In this document: one piece after another, positions 45,531 through 58,620 of the stretch
Numbering within the stretch: the stretch's first letter is position 1
How the letters are laid out: each line of letters opens with the position of its first letter
From: Larimichthys crocea
Lineage: Eukaryota > Chordata > Actinopteri > Sciaenidae
Length of the DNA: 64,000 nt
NCBI RefSeq assembly: GCF_000972845.2
Contig: NC_040029.1
Location: forward strand, 3,198,695 to 3,262,694
Direction of reading: 5' to 3'
The notes under the pieces: generated by a model
The model's database searches: none
What the model saw: only the letters and a program-made list of their open reading frames with translations
Told to the model about the DNA's origin: nothing
Position numbers and translations under genes: made by a program

Positions 45531-47639
45531 CTTCTTCTTCTTTTTTTTTTTTTTGCAAACGTGGCAACTCAACCTAATACAAGACTACAGGGGATTTCTC
45601 TCTGTGATATGGGGAGGTGTAGATGCATCAAAGCATCCTGGAGACAGGGGGGAAAATGAAGTGATTCGAAGGAGGGAACATTTATAATAAGGATGGCTGT
45701 TTTGAAGGGATTTAGTTTGTATTACGATGAAAATCCTTAACATGTGAATTTTTAGGTTTTATTGCCTTTTTTTTGCCGTCTCGAATAAGCTGTCCAATCA
45801 AATACCTGTAAAGTGCAATGCCTAAAGGGGTGCTCAGGTAATTTGGTACTGAAGAAGAAGTGACAGACTATAAAAAGAATGATCAAAATCTTTTCAACGA
45901 TCAGTTTTTTTTAAAATTTTATAACAAGCTGATGAAAACTGTGCCTCACACCCAATCCTTAACCACGTCAACACTGTCCTTGACACAGTCATCAAACTCA
46001 CTCAGGCCATTCAGCGTACAAGTACAATATAAAGAGCATACAAAATACATTTTCACGTTTTAATTTCACAGAAACAAAAATAATGCCAAAGTTCTGAAGA
46101 CCAGTCCTCAAGACTTACCTGATTAGCTGCATTTCATGACGCTATATCTAAATTTGTACAGTGTACATGTAAGTGTTTGAGGAAAGCACCAAACAGAATC
46201 TCAGACTGATATGACCAAAATTAGTGCAGTGACTTTTAGTTTCTTTTATGATTCCATCTTCAATAACACTGTTTTCTACACTTCCCATAATGCATCTCGA
46301 TGGTGTCTTTTTAATAAATCCTCAACCTAAACATCCACACTCCATCCTGAAACACTGAAGGCTTCGAAACATCTTGAATTTCATTTACAAAGGTATTAAA
46401 TACTCTTTATATCCTGCAGTAGAGTACTATTGTTCCAGATGTTCTGTATGAACTTATATAAAACCTTAAATTGGTTTATTTTTTAATTAGTTAATCCATC
46501 CACTCATTCGTCATTATCCTTTCTGGATTCCACTCTGCAGCTTTATTACTCTCATATGCTGCTGGCGAGTGCTGGCCAAAAAATGTCATGTTCATCCCTC
46601 CTGGTTTTCATTGATATTCATTCATTCATTTCATACTTTCATATTGATATTTAGTTGTATTCTTTGAGGTATTAAAATCTCTTAAAGAGCCTTAATTAAA
46701 CTTGCAGAAACGAGGGTAACACTAGAGTAAATTCCGTTGAGAAAGTATCTTAATGAAATTCATCTGCACGTCTACGCAGAACATTTGTTTCTCGACACTT
46801 GGTGAGGTCGGAACTACTAGAAAGTCTGTCTGGTAAACTGCAGTAGCTGGTCAGCTAATTGCAAACATAGGGAGTAAGCCAGTCAACTGTGAGGTAGTCA
46901 GCTCTGTCGTTAATGGCAGTAAATTCAGAGTTATCATAGTTAGTTAATGGAGTTCCTCCATTTTGGACTTTTCGGTTCTCTGTTCCCACAAAGGTCAAGG
47001 ACGAGACGGATTGCAACTGCTCCAAGGCTCAACAGTCTGTCGAAGTTCTCCAACTTTAGAAAGCACCTTTTAAGAGCCACAGAAGACATGCAACTTGTTT
47101 CCATGACTGGTATAGGAAAAAACAGTAAATGCTAGCTGTTTTGGGAAGGCAGACGGTACCTCAGATTTTTCCAGCAGATGACAGATCTGGCAACCTTACT
47201 GTTTCCTGCATCCTTACATTATATTATGTAGTATTTTGAAGATTTAGAAGAGGTAAGACTTTGCTGTAATGGAAAAATCCTGTTAGCTGTAGCGTGCAAG
47301 GTAGGATAGTCTTTGTTCTCTCAAAGCAAAACCTTTCGATTCCTCCTTAGATTCATCTGTGATTACTTGAACTTGCCTGACCTGGACATCTGAATTGTGT
47401 TGCGTATTGAAATCAGACTTTGATTCCGCTTTGACTCCTCGTCCACGTGATGGTTGGCTTTTGTTCTGACGTTAGCTTTCGGGGGTTTATCTGATGCTCT
47501 TATCCAGACGCAGATTGGGCATCGTTCCGACAGGGGAAAGCATTCTGCGACTTAACTAACCGCTTTTGTTATTCTGCCGCTGTTCAGGTATGAGCTCCTG
47601 ATGAGCAGGCAGTGCATCGAGTGTCACTAAAATTCAGAT
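45531..47639. other. Intergenic, one ZNF143-like site
   Basis: Poly-T at 45539-45554, ATTC tandem units near 46614-46630, otherwise unique DNA. CTACACTTCCCATAATGCAT at 46276-46295 is a ZNF143-like site (separate entry). No gene seen. Confidence 0.5.
46276..46295 (+). promoter_or_regulatory. ZNF143/STAF-like motif
   Basis: CTACACTTCCCATAATGCAT resembles the vertebrate ZNF143 (STAF/SBF) site, whose consensus is close to ACTACAATTCCCAG-ATGC. No promoter is visible next to it, so it may be carried by an old repeat. Confidence 0.45.
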
Positions 47640-47950
47640 GATTTAGCAGCCGATTAGTCACGAAGCTGGAGCTTTGTGTGGAATACGACAGGGAGGGAGA
47701 ATAGAGCAAATCCATCTTTGTCAGAGCACAAAGATGCTGCTCGCTACGGACTTAGCAATTCCCTCACTGACAATTTAAAACGATGCAAATCAGAGAAAAT
47801 GTGAAGTGACTGAAACAATGTCATCTCCAAGTTTAAGATAAGGTTGCCATTAAACATCCCAAGAGTACAGAGATTTGGGCTTAAGAGCTGATTGAGGATC
47901 AGTTTCTCCTTTGAGGTTATGACAGCTCTTCCCGGCCAAAGATAAAAATC
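47640..47950. promoter_or_regulatory. Candidate regulatory block with octamer
   Basis: Repeat-free DNA with a perfect octamer ATGCAAAT at 47783-47790 and CCGATTAGTCAC near 47650. It resembles a POU/homeodomain regulatory element. Untested. Confidence 0.3.
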
Positions 47951-49059
47951 AATGCCTTGATGTTCGCTCCAACGTAATGTTTCTGTTTAATCCAACCATG
48001 TAATGAGGCTTTCTGCTTCCATTGTGTGCATGCATCTGTGTGTAATGTGCTTGTCTTGTGGTTGCACATGCAGTAGAGGTGTGTCCGCGTATACCCTCAT
48101 ATGTGTGGTTGTATGTGCGGATGGCTTTTCATGGCGTCCCACTGAGTAGGAATCTCACCATTTGTCCTCCAGCTGATTTCTGTAAATGCAGCAAAGGAGG
48201 CCCAACCCAGTAACTTTTATTTTTGGCCTTCCAGCTTTAAGGCTTAACAGATGTCACTCTCAACTCCTCTGCTGCTCATTGTGCTGCAGAGAGAACATGT
48301 AGCCAGAAAATCGGAGTAAAAATGGATTTCGGTCATCGCAGTCATGAGAGTGAATTCAAACTCCACAAAAGTGTTCCCTAAACTCCACCCCCACCCGCCA
48401 CACCAAAAAAAAGCCAAGAGTAGATTCATCAGGGAGTACATTGTGAATACATCTGTCTCTCTCAGAAGCATACGTCATCTCTACTGCTCCAACTGTAACT
48501 ACTTAAGTAGTCTTTTCCCCCGTCCCAATAAACACGCAGCTGACCCGGTGATTTCAACACATGCAGTCAAGTCCACCAATCTGTACAGAGCAAAACAACT
48601 GCACCCCTCGGAGCTGCGTCCATGTTGGAGAATATTCACCTTCAATTTATGTCAACGTTCAGTTAGCTGAACTGCTGATCTGTATATGCTGTTCTTCTTC
48701 TTCTATTCTTTACAGTCAGCTTCTGACTGTAATCAGATTTGGTTTGGAAAAACAGAACATCATCGCCACCTCAAAAGCCCTCTAGCAGCTGTATTAATGA
48801 TGATCAAAGGAAGTTATTATAGACAGTCCACATAGGATGGAGGCCTCGGATTGGAAAACTCTAGATGTTGTAGATGACATGCGCAAACAGCATGTGGAAG
48901 TGGAGAACTTCACACACTCTCACACAACATCTGTACCCTCTATACCTCTGCAACTCTGGCCAATAACAGTGTTTGCTGCTGTTATCAGTTTTTCCAGTTT
49001 TGACTAACACCAGCATCCTCTGGTAAAAGTGTGGTTACCTTTTCATAGCAATTATTTCT
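47951..49059. other. Intergenic, no gene seen
   Basis: Unique DNA. The 108-codon frame at 48344-48670 overlaps another frame and a minus-strand frame and is not called. Confidence 0.5.
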
Positions 49060-49190
49060 GAGGTGCCCTTAAGCAAGGCCCTGAACCTCTAATTACCTCA
49101 GTGGAGCTCCTTAGTGGAGAACAAAAGAAGAGCCTGCACTTTTTTTCTTTGAGCAAATGTAACTGTGCGGATGTGAAACGCAGCATCATG
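49060..49190 (+). repeat. Degenerate SINE 3' part
   Basis: GAGGTGCCCTTAAGCAAGGC, then CCTGAACCTCTAATTACCTC and AGTGGAGCTCC is the GAG-CAAGGC-CTGAACCCC body of tRNA-derived fish SINEs. The GCAAATGTAACTGTGCGGAT string near 49154-49173 is shared with 12330-12475. The tRNA-like head is not preserved. Confidence 0.65.
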
Positions 49191-50125
49191 GACAAAAGAA
49201 CATGCAGATTCAGCAAACCTTTCCCATCTGAGCTAACAGTATTTCGCTGTGTTTTCTCATGGTACTGAGATAGCTTAAGAATGCAAATTGGACTATCGCC
49301 AGAGCAATAAAATCACTTTTAAACCTCTCGGTGAAGACTGTCAGAGCTGCAGGGTTCTGCTGAGGGATGATAAAGCGGGGTGGGGTGGGAGGCTTGACCT
49401 TGTAGTCGAGAGGAAAGGGGGGGGGGGCATCATTAGTGTGGCACCAGGAAGGTTGTACACTTGACCTGACAGCGCTCGGTGTCCAGATAAGAGTGAGGGA
49501 TGAGGTTCAGATCCTCCCTCCTTCCCTGGCTTGCTGCTTCTTTTCCTCCTCCAAACAAACCTTTTTTTTTCTACAATGTCCAGTCTTAAAACTAAAAACA
49601 TTGCCACCAGTTTTTTCGCATTAAACGAAACAGAAAAACAAGTATATCTGACTGCTCAGATTTTCTACTTCTACTACCGCTCAGCAACACTTCTTCATCC
49701 CGCTCCTCCTCCTCGCCCTCCCTCCCCATCCCCGACGACAGCGCAGAGACTTGTTAGAAGACTGATGTCTGCCCCAGTTTAACTAATTAATCTTTCTCAA
49801 CTCGAGAGCTTTTCCTGAAGCCCAGCAGAACCCATCAGACCACTGAGTGATCACACCTGGGTTTTGTGGCGGAGATACATCACTTTACGTCAGGTGACAG
49901 CAGAACAACACAGAAAAATGCCCACGTTGGATTTAAAAAATAATTATTTTACTGAATATCTCCAGGCAGGTCTACAACTCTAGCAAAGATGTTGTTGTAT
50001 AACAGGTCCTGTTCTCCTCATACTGTGTGTTGGTATGCTGCAATATGTGTATGTGAATGTAATGAATATTTACATGAGGAATTACAAATTTACATAATCT
50101 GTGATGGCTATGCTTTACTCAATAT
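49191..50125. other. Intergenic, no gene seen
   Basis: A G-rich tract at 49418-49428 and a C/T-rich stretch at 49690-49740, with overlapping frames and no supported gene. Confidence 0.5.
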
Positions 50126-50430
50126 TTCACCCATCCATTTATTTTCTTCCACTTATTCGGGGTCGGGTCGCGATGGCAGCAGGTTTAGCCGGGCGTTCCA
50201 GATCTCAAGTTACATCCACCCAGCCACCTTTTCCGATAACAGCTGTGATCCAAAGCTTGAGCAGAGAAACCCAAACACTATTTTCCTCTCCAGCTTCCCA
50301 CAGCTCCACTTGGGAGATCATAGAACACAACCATACCAGGTTAGAGACATAGATCTGTTCAGTGAGTTTTGGATCTTCCCTTGAGTTTCCTCCTGGTTGT
50401 TCACAGCCAGTAGGCGTCCCTTCTAGGTGG
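50126..50430 (-). repeat. LINE 3' region, reverse orientation, degenerate
   Basis: CCATCCATTTATTTTCTTCC, then ACTTATTCGGGGTCGGGTCG and CGATGGCAGCAGG is the reverse complement of the 3' end of a widespread fish LINE, whose GGATGG tail would be at 50126. Further in, CCCTTGAGTTTCCTCCTGGT and AGGCGTCCCTTCTAGGTGGC still follow the same family, heavily mutated. Frames at 50101-50384 belong to it. The clade is uncertain. Confidence 0.65.
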
Positions 50431-52479
50431 CCTAACAGTTGTGTAGTGGTTTCTTGGTACATGGGTATTCTGTGGCCTCTAACCCATAACTTGCGTTGCC
50501 TGAGAGGGTGTGCTGCCTTAAAGGCAAAAGTTAGGGAACAAAAGTCTTGCCACAGATTACATGATATAGACTGGAACATAAATGGCCGCAATCTTACTTT
50601 GCAAGATGTACGGTGATACATGTCAGAGGGAGACATAATGAGGTGCAATTAACATTCTTCTTTTTATTACTGGAACCAGATCTTTCCCTAACCTTAACCA
50701 TACCGTAAGTTGCCATGTGCGGATCTTGTAGAAAGCAAACATTGTGGAAACATTTCCACTGGATGTAAAAAGCATCTTCACTGAATGTAATACAGGGTTT
50801 TGCAGATTCGTCCAATATCAGCGTTCTTGTCTGGCGATAGGGTTGGACCGAATGTGAGTGTTGTAATAAAGACTGAGCTTTGCAGTATTCCTCAGCTTAT
50901 TCCTCATCCCCATGGTCTGATACAACAGCCTGCATTACTTCAGCCAATGTGCTTAACCAGCCATTAATCTGATTTGGACAGGTCTCCGGTTGCAAAGATA
51001 TCTTTCATCTGACAACTCTGGAAAAGCTGAATAAGGGTTAAATAAATATATTCAAAATATTTGCTCAATCCCCTAAAATGACTACTGTGTGTTTTGTATT
51101 GTGACAATAATAAATCACTTTTTCAGACATTAGCCTAACTACAGCAGATAAATCACCATGGCTAGATGTGTTTTTTTAAGGCCTTGGCGCACATTGGATT
51201 GGATCTTGGCTGCATTGAGATGACTCTGTATATAGAAAAAAAACTACAGGAAACACTTCTGTCTCCTTGGGAACCAAAAGAGAAAAAAACAAAAGACCCT
51301 CATAGTCTATTTTTACCCAGGCCTTATTTATATTGAGCATCAGAAATGAAACCCTGGGCCAGTGAAACCTCCGATGAGAGAATTGGCAGCTTATTGTTGC
51401 ATCGTATGTTGTGTGCTGCATGGTTGGATTGTTAAGGAAGTCTGCTGGATCACTTTGGAAAAGAGTTTCTGGCAGTAGAAAAGACGTTCATACTATGGAC
51501 CAGTTGCAAAATCCCATCCCACAGGAAAGAAGAAGGGGATTTATGGGAAATGTCGCCTTAATGCTGACAAATAACTAACACTAACAAAATCTCCATCGTA
51601 GATCTTAACCATGATCTCATTTGTTTGTCACCATGCTCAGATGTTACAGGTAATTTGACAATGATGTATTGATGTTAATAATTCCTAGACATAGCAGCTT
51701 TAAAATCTGACCTTTTGAACATGCAGCGTTTTCATCAGACAGTAACAAATTATGTCTTGTTCATCATAAATCCAGAATAGATAATGTTGCTTCGCTGTCT
51801 GGGCCAGGTAGGATTGTCTGTCTGCGGGACGGCGGAGCATGAGCTCTTATGTCAAAGCTTCATTAAGTCCTGGTCCATGCTGATTGTTACCAGCTGTACT
51901 CCAACATACAGTCTGTGTGTGCATACATGCATGTTCACTGATTCGTATTGTCAGAGAAGGTAGGCTGGTGAGGGGCGGTGAGTTATATCTTGCAGTGATC
52001 TAATGAAGATCCTGGGGAGGAGGAAGATGAGACACTCTTGATACCAATGGAAATATAATTCCAGATAGTATCCCTGATGTTTTTTTCTTTGCTTCAAAGC
52101 AGAATGACATGATATAGAGTGTAATGTTCGTGTGGGAGCAGCAGTACAGTAGGAAGCCAGACTTTCCCAGAGTGCTTACGGATTCAATCCACTAGTCCTC
52201 AGGTCAATGTGAGGCAACTACTCAGTTACATAAAGGAGAAATTATGGGAAGGAGGAGTAATCACAAGAAGGACAAATACATTAAGTGGTGAACTTTGCCC
52301 AAATATGATTAAAAAGTATAGAAACTAACTCATGTTCTGAAAAATATAGGATATGATATCTACATCCAAGCACAACTATTGTATCTGTCATTTGTATGAA
52401 TGTAACATGCATTTAGCAGCATGTTGTTCCCTCTAAGATGCTGAAAAAAGCATGTACTTTCTGGTCTGGGAACTGGAGC
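50431..52479. other. Intergenic, no gene seen
   Basis: Bases 50431-50620 may still be LINE-derived. The rest is unique with few open frames and no recognised element. Confidence 0.5.
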
Positions 52480-52575
52480 AGGAGAGTGGTTTCGTGGTTT
52501 GACCATAGGGTCACAGGTTCAACCCATCAGCAGCTCTGGGGCCCATTAAGAACATATAACCCTTTGATGGCTGTT
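52480..52575 (+). repeat. Possible tRNA-derived SINE remnant
   Basis: GTGGTTTCGTGGTTTGACCA, then TAGGGTCACAGGTTCAACCC and TCTGGGGCCCATTAAG has the layout of a tRNA-derived SINE: A-box-like start, B-box-like GGTTCAACCC, then a GCCC-TTAA linker. It is strongly diverged. Confidence 0.4.
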
Positions 52576-54599
52576 TTTGTAAAATATATGTAGGCAGACA
52601 TGTTAGTGTGTTAAAATGAAAGTATTAGAAGCACTTTGGCGTGTGTAAACAAAAGCGCTGCAACCTTTAATCTGCATTGTGGCAATGAGAACAGCCAATA
52701 GATTCATGCTAGGGGAGCTTATTCAGTACAATTTGGATTTTTGCTTGTTAAAACCCCATTACAGTGGTCCATCTGTGAGCAAATAAAGGATTGTATCATG
52801 GATTCAGTATCTTGAACAATCAAAATGAAGTCAACTTTCCTGAGATAGTAGATTAGATGGTCTTGTTTCTATGAAGTTCAAAACTGAGTATGGAATCACG
52901 ATTTCTCATGGAACACATAAGATGTTTGGACAGTGGATCAAATGAAAACTGCATTTGTCTCTTAAGGTGGAGAAGCCAGAGTCACATGCTCCCAAAATGG
53001 GAGCATTTAAAATGAGAACAAAATTAGTCCTAGAATGGATCCCTGAGGCACTCCATGGACAGAAGTGAAACATGGTCACCAATGAGGAGAAAGCATTTTC
53101 TTTTTTGATATTTCAGTATTTATAAAATACTTGTTTTTGACATATCAGAAAAGGTCCACGGTGAGTACATTTACATGAGGTTATCCTGGTTATGTTTAGC
53201 ACACGTAAACCTGGAGAAGCTACCTGGAGTGCGGCGATAGAAACCAGGATACTGTGGCATGTAAACGCACTCAGTGTCCACTGTTAAATTGATGCTGAAA
53301 AAGTCAGTGTTTGAAATGAAAAGTTGATTGGCGTCGACTGGTCCATGTTGATTTAATAAAATCACACCTCGGCCTCAGTGGGATTCCTGCTCCCGCTCAC
53401 ACAGCGGATTGATCCTGACCCTCGCTTGACTTCCAAAGCCAATAAACAGCTATCACATGCTGATCAAGGAGAAGTGAAACTGTTACTTTTGGCTCCCTGT
53501 TCTCTGCTTTGATGTGAAATCACTGGTGGACCTTGGCTGATAGACTAAATATATACAGACATCTGCACCTCACTCATTTATGTTTTATGTTCTTTGAAAA
53601 CATGTTATTTTTTCTTCTAGCCGGCAACTGTGGAGAGAGTCACAGTAGACTAATGAAAATCGTCTGTCCTTAGGTGATTGATTGCACGAACAGCCAATTG
53701 GAACCCTGCTACTCACAAAATAGGTTTCATGTAAACCAACAGTGGCACTGCTGCTTCTTCATTTCATTAAACGTACCGGGGCTTCAATCCTTTTTATCCA
53801 TGACTTGTATTGACTGAAAGAGAGCCAGGCAGGATAGCTATAGATCCAAAACCATGTGTGCAATAGTGCAAATAATTCCACTTTTCATCAAAAGGAAAGA
53901 GAATAGAGGGGAGAAAGGAGAGCAGAAAAACAAAGTATGTGCCAGATGAATTAGTGAAGTATATATCATGGAAAATGACTTCTTTACAAAGCGAGGGTCA
54001 TGTACCTGTGCTGGATTTAAGAAGCTTCTATGAGTTATCATGCTATCATTCCACGCTGTCAGTGCCTTATTATTTGGAGGATCAGTGACGCTTGTATTAT
54101 GTTTCACTCCTTACTCCTTTCTGGAACCTTGCAGCCCTGCTGGGCCCACTCATAACTGGGGGAGTTTTAGGACTTCATAAGTTTTCCCAGAGAAAAGCCA
54201 CAAGACTGATTTAGCTGTAATCTTATCCTATGTCTTTATAGAAGCCAGATCTGGTGCATCGCGAGCTGCGCAGTCAAACTCAGAGACATATAATATGAGC
54301 TGTGGAAATGACAGAGTCACCTCCTATGTTACAGGGATACAACTGAAGAGATGAGCTATTGTAGACTCTGTGTGATGGACAAAAAGACAATATAGGGTCC
54401 AAACGGCCAGACTTGAAGGTATCCTGCTGTCGTAAAGTGATGGGGAGATGCGATATTGTTTAAATATGGGGATAATGGTGCATGGATTTATCCTAGAAGG
54501 CATTCTTTGTGTTGAACTCACATGAGAAGTGATACGAATAGTTGTGTTTAAGCAAGCAAAAATCGAGTTAGAGAGAGAAGTTCAAACCTTGGCCCCTCT
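52576..54599. other. Intergenic, no gene seen
   Basis: Unique DNA of moderate A+T content. Short frames have no family. No microsatellite or transposon end was seen. Confidence 0.5.
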
Positions 54600-55330
54600 T
54601 GAAATCTCAGCATGAAGTGGGTGTGAACGTCGGATCGCCGGTTACAGAAACTCATGGACACAAGCGCTCCGAGATCCAAATGAATAAACAATTGAAATGT
54701 CACCAGAAAAGTGCAGAGGACAGATCACAATATCCTCTTTTAAGAAAGAAATTGGTTTACAGGAAATGTGGTCAGCATGTACGCGATTTGAGCCATTTGA
54801 TCCTCGAAAGAAGCTCTCGGGAGAAGAGACTGTCAGTTGGTACCGTGACCCAGTATCATCTTGTGTAAAGAGAGTGACAGTGGGACATGAAGACAAACAC
54901 ATGCAGACAGCAAGAGAGAAAGAGGAGCAAAGCTGAACGGAGAGGAGGGGGGTACTCGCGGCGGTTTGGAGGATCCGTCAAAGTCAGATCAATTTATGCT
55001 GCTAAATTCTTCAAGGCGTCTGCTGAAAGCTGGAGGGGGGCTGGGCAGCATGCTTGTTTACCGCTGATGAGAGATAATTTCATATTCTCTGTAGCAAGGA
55101 GTCACCTGATAGTCACTCATACCACCGTATGAAATATTGGGGCCACAATCGCAGCGGGACTCTAATGACATATCAGTCTGCTGCAGCAGCAAGGCTACTT
55201 GTATACCTTGCGGCTGGATGGGTCAATTTAGATCACGTTCAGAGTATAAATTAATCAGGGAGCTGGGGGAGAGGGTTTCAATTAAGGAAACTTGGATTGA
55301 ATTGTGCTTGTCTTTTCAGTTGAGTGGATT
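54600..55330. other. Unique block with overlapping open frames
   Basis: Repeat-free DNA with relatively many CpG. Frames at 54599-54868, 54697-54936, 54887-55132 and 55137-55337 (plus) and 54642-54902 (minus) overlap. The 79-codon frame at 54697-54936 gives a plausible-looking peptide containing FEPFDPRKKLSGEE, but no family or splice context. I favour conserved noncoding DNA. Confidence 0.3.
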
Positions 55331-56455
55331 TTCATGAACTTGTATGTACCCACACTGTGTCAAGCACATTTATTAATAACATATCTATCTTTATATGGAC
55401 AAAAAAACTGACCTTAAATCATTTTTTCCAGCATGACAAACGGTGCAACGGATTTTCTTTTTTGTGGAGAAAATAAATGGTGCATCTCATGCTAACCCAC
55501 AACAGAAATCCACGCATGCCATTTTGTACCAATGTATGAGAAGCAGTGCGTCGACTTTATCCCAAACGCAGATGTCAGAGCAGGCTTTCTGGTTATCTGA
55601 TCTGACACATAACATGGCAGATCTATCTGAGCAGTATGTGGCACGAGACGGGAAATGAAAACTACTTTTTCATTTGAATAGTAGCAGTGGGGTTGATAAT
55701 GCATGTTTCATGTGTGTGTGTGTGGAGAAAAAAAAGGTGTGAAGTAGCGTGGTTTTGAGTTCGACATGTAGAGGACATCCAAAAGGTCAGGATCTGGTTC
55801 ACGGTGCGTCACACACGCCGTTATATGTGGCTTTGGTCCACTTCAGAATAGCTTTTTTTTCCTAAACGAGCCGCTGTCCGAACCCTCTGTTCTCGAAAGC
55901 CTCGGGTGACATATAGACAGTCGAATGAACGTCTGTCAGCAGACTGTGGTTAAACTGAAAGCTCAAGTGAGAAAAACAATTTAGTTCTGAGCGTTCGAAG
56001 ATTAGCTGGTTTGTGCCGGCATGTAAACTTGGCAGGGATCTGGTTACGGTGTGGATGCTGCGGAGGGGTTGTTTGAGAGCAGAGGAAACACAGACTGCAA
56101 TAACTACAACATGGCTGCTGTGGCTAAAAATATCATTCAGTCAGAACATTTCATCAGGATTTTCGGACTTCGCCGATGATTTTTGACCACTTCAAAGGTT
56201 TTATTATTGTGACCATATTAGGGTTAGCATTAAGCTGAAAGTACAGCGCCACAGAGCCTCAGTCGTGTGTAACACACAGTGAATATCTGTGTATGAATGG
56301 GTGGAGGAGCATGTCGGTGTTCCAGCAATATATAAAAAAAAAAAACATGCACTCTGAGTCTTATTAATGTCAGAAATATTTATTTGCCGTGCAAAACAAG
56401 GTGGATTTTTTGCTTTTTCTTACTTCTATTTGGGATAATTGTTGTATAGTTGGGG

Positions 56456-56474
56456 ACTACACTCCCCATAATGC
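56456..56474 (+). promoter_or_regulatory. ZNF143/STAF-like motif
   Basis: ACTACACTCCCCATAATGC, close to the ZNF143 consensus, followed by a TGTGAGGCATGCATTTAGC stretch. No promoter is visible nearby. Confidence 0.45.
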
Positions 56475-56977
56475 TGTGAGGCATGCATTTAGCGTGCATT
56501 ATTTATTGGTTTATTTTGCTTTTAGTTCATTTTTCGGAATTTGGACCAAGAAAAGGATGTCAGCTGTTCTTGTTTGTACTGTACCCATGGCAACAAGCAA
56601 CTATAACGATATTTTGATAGTGACAAAAGAAACGTTATAAGGAGCATTTTCTTTCCTTCTATTCTTCCTTGGATTTGCAGATGTTTCCCCAGAAAGTGTG
56701 TATTCATGCTGAATCTATAGGTGTGTGTTTGGAATTGACTGAGTTATGATTTTTGATCAATTTACACCTGTTGCTTTTATAATCCAGAAAGCAGATACTG
56801 CGCACAGAGAACTATGGCTTGTGTTTCATTAATTCATTAATGTTTTTTATTTTTATTTTATGTTACTCTGCAAATAAGCACATCCCTAAAGTTGGAGAAC
56901 TTTCCAGACATTTTAAAATGGTCAATGCAGAAGATGCCTTTTAGTCCCTAATGTGTGTCGAGCTTCAAAAATCCAGG

Positions 56978-57000
56978 ATACTACACTTCCCATAATGCAT
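56978..57000 (+). promoter_or_regulatory. ZNF143/STAF-like motif
   Basis: ACTACACTTCCCATAATGCA (within these bases) repeats the motif of 46276-46295 almost exactly, about 520 bases after the previous one. Confidence 0.45.
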
Positions 57001-57829
57001 CTTTTAAGCCTCCCTGTCTGGTAAATGTCTTCCAAATTTCATTCTTTCAATAAAAATGTTCTCTCGGTGATATCACGAATAATTTTCTCAACCTTCTCCG
57101 GAGCCACAGAGCACATTATGTAACCGTTCACGGGCTGAGTCGAGCTCCTAATGACTCATAAAGTGGCTGTGACATATAAAATTGAACCGAACCTCCTTTA
57201 ATTCAGTATGCTACGAAGTTGGTTAGAGGAGCATTGTTTCATTTCGATTTCAATCATTGTTCTTACCCGATGCTGGAAATGCCAGCAGCTAAACATTAAC
57301 CACAGGACACAAAGAAAGTTCATTTTCTATGCGAGTGTGTGCCTCACATGTGATTAGCTACATCTCCGGAGCTGGAAACTCACCATATACTTTGTCCTGC
57401 CGCCTCTGTTGATTGCTCTTGACCAGCAAAATGTGGACTGAAACACATGTTCCTGATCACAAATCAGAGTCCATTGACAGCGATTTGATGAAGACGCAAA
57501 CAACGTGTCTCGCTGAATATCTGAGTGACACTGGGACTGGGCGAGGCCGCGGGTTTGGCTCGGCTCTGCTGAGTAACACACACCAAAGGAGACGTCGCTC
57601 AGCGCTGAGAGAACTGTGTTACACAACTTGATGAGAAGTCAGGGGAGGGAAAACAGACAGAGGGGGGAGAAAATAAGAGGTAAATAAAGAGACAGAGCTG
57701 ATGAAGAGGGGGAAATGAGAGCTGGTTAGTTGCTGTAGACGTGAACTCTGGCTGAACCCCCTCACTTTGGCGGCCTCCTTTGCAGCCTCAATGGGATGAG
57801 GCATTCGGGTACGACTCAGAGAGCCTGAC

Positions 57830-58620
57830 ATCAAACCGACAGCAAGACATGATATCTTATTTTCCTGAGCCGCGCTGACACAAATTCAGCTCTCCACTTA
57901 TTATTTTCTCATGCCTGTAGTGAGAGAAGAAGTTGCGCGGAAAAGGAGAACTCGGCGGCAGTCGGCTGCCAGATGTTCGTGCAGTTCCTTCACTTTTAAT
58001 TCAAATAATTTGCAGATTGTTTTCGTGACGGAGGATAAAGACGTTCCCCTTGTCAGAACTCTTTTTGATTGAAAGAAATCCTTGACCCCTGAGTGCCTTT
58101 AAATTAAGCTGAAGGAACACGATTGCATGTGCATGCAATTGTATCTGTCAATCTTTGCATGAATATAAGACATGTGGACAAGCCTTCACCGTATATATGA
58201 CTCAGTGTGTGTGTGTGTGTGAGAGAGAGAGAGACAGATAGTGTTGCAGCTTCACGTCATTTGCAGTCTAAAGAGATAAAATTCATGTTCAGAATATACA
58301 TTACACTTAAAATTGCCATAATGTACCGAGAGGTGTCGATTGCCTTTATCACAGAGCATTTGACAGCGACACACATTGGCGGAGGAATTTTTCGATTTGG
58401 TTCATGCTAATTCGAACGCGGGGCGTGGAACGGTATCCAATCGTCCAGATCCCGTGCCAACGTGTCACCTCCCCGCAGCTGTGCTCCCTTTGCCTGCGCT
58501 GACAGGAGCTTCAACAATTAAAGCTGAACAAATAAATGCCTATCGCATCGCGCACGGAGGTGAAATTGGCCCACTTCGAGCATATCAATCAGAGCAGATG
58601 TGTGTTTAGATAATAGGAGG
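57830..58620. promoter_or_regulatory. Candidate regulatory blocks
   Basis: Two repeat-free stretches, 57830-58140 and 58360-58620, flank a (TG)8(AG)7 tract at 58205-58234. The second is CpG-rich for this window (for example TTCGAACGCGGGGCGTGGAA) and contains GGCGGAGGAATTTTTCGATT. Texture resembles conserved noncoding DNA. Untested. Confidence 0.25.
58205..58234. repeat. (TG)8(AG)7 compound microsatellite
   Basis: TG run passing directly into an AG run. Confidence 0.95.

Larger units (their letters stand above)
55331..57829. other. Intergenic, two ZNF143-like sites
   Basis: Unique DNA with no gene. A short TG run near 55712-55723 and an A12 run at about 56334-56345. The ZNF143-like motifs at 56456-56474 and 56978-57000 are listed separately. 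Bases 57840-58140 continue as unique DNA into the next entry. Confidence 0.5.
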
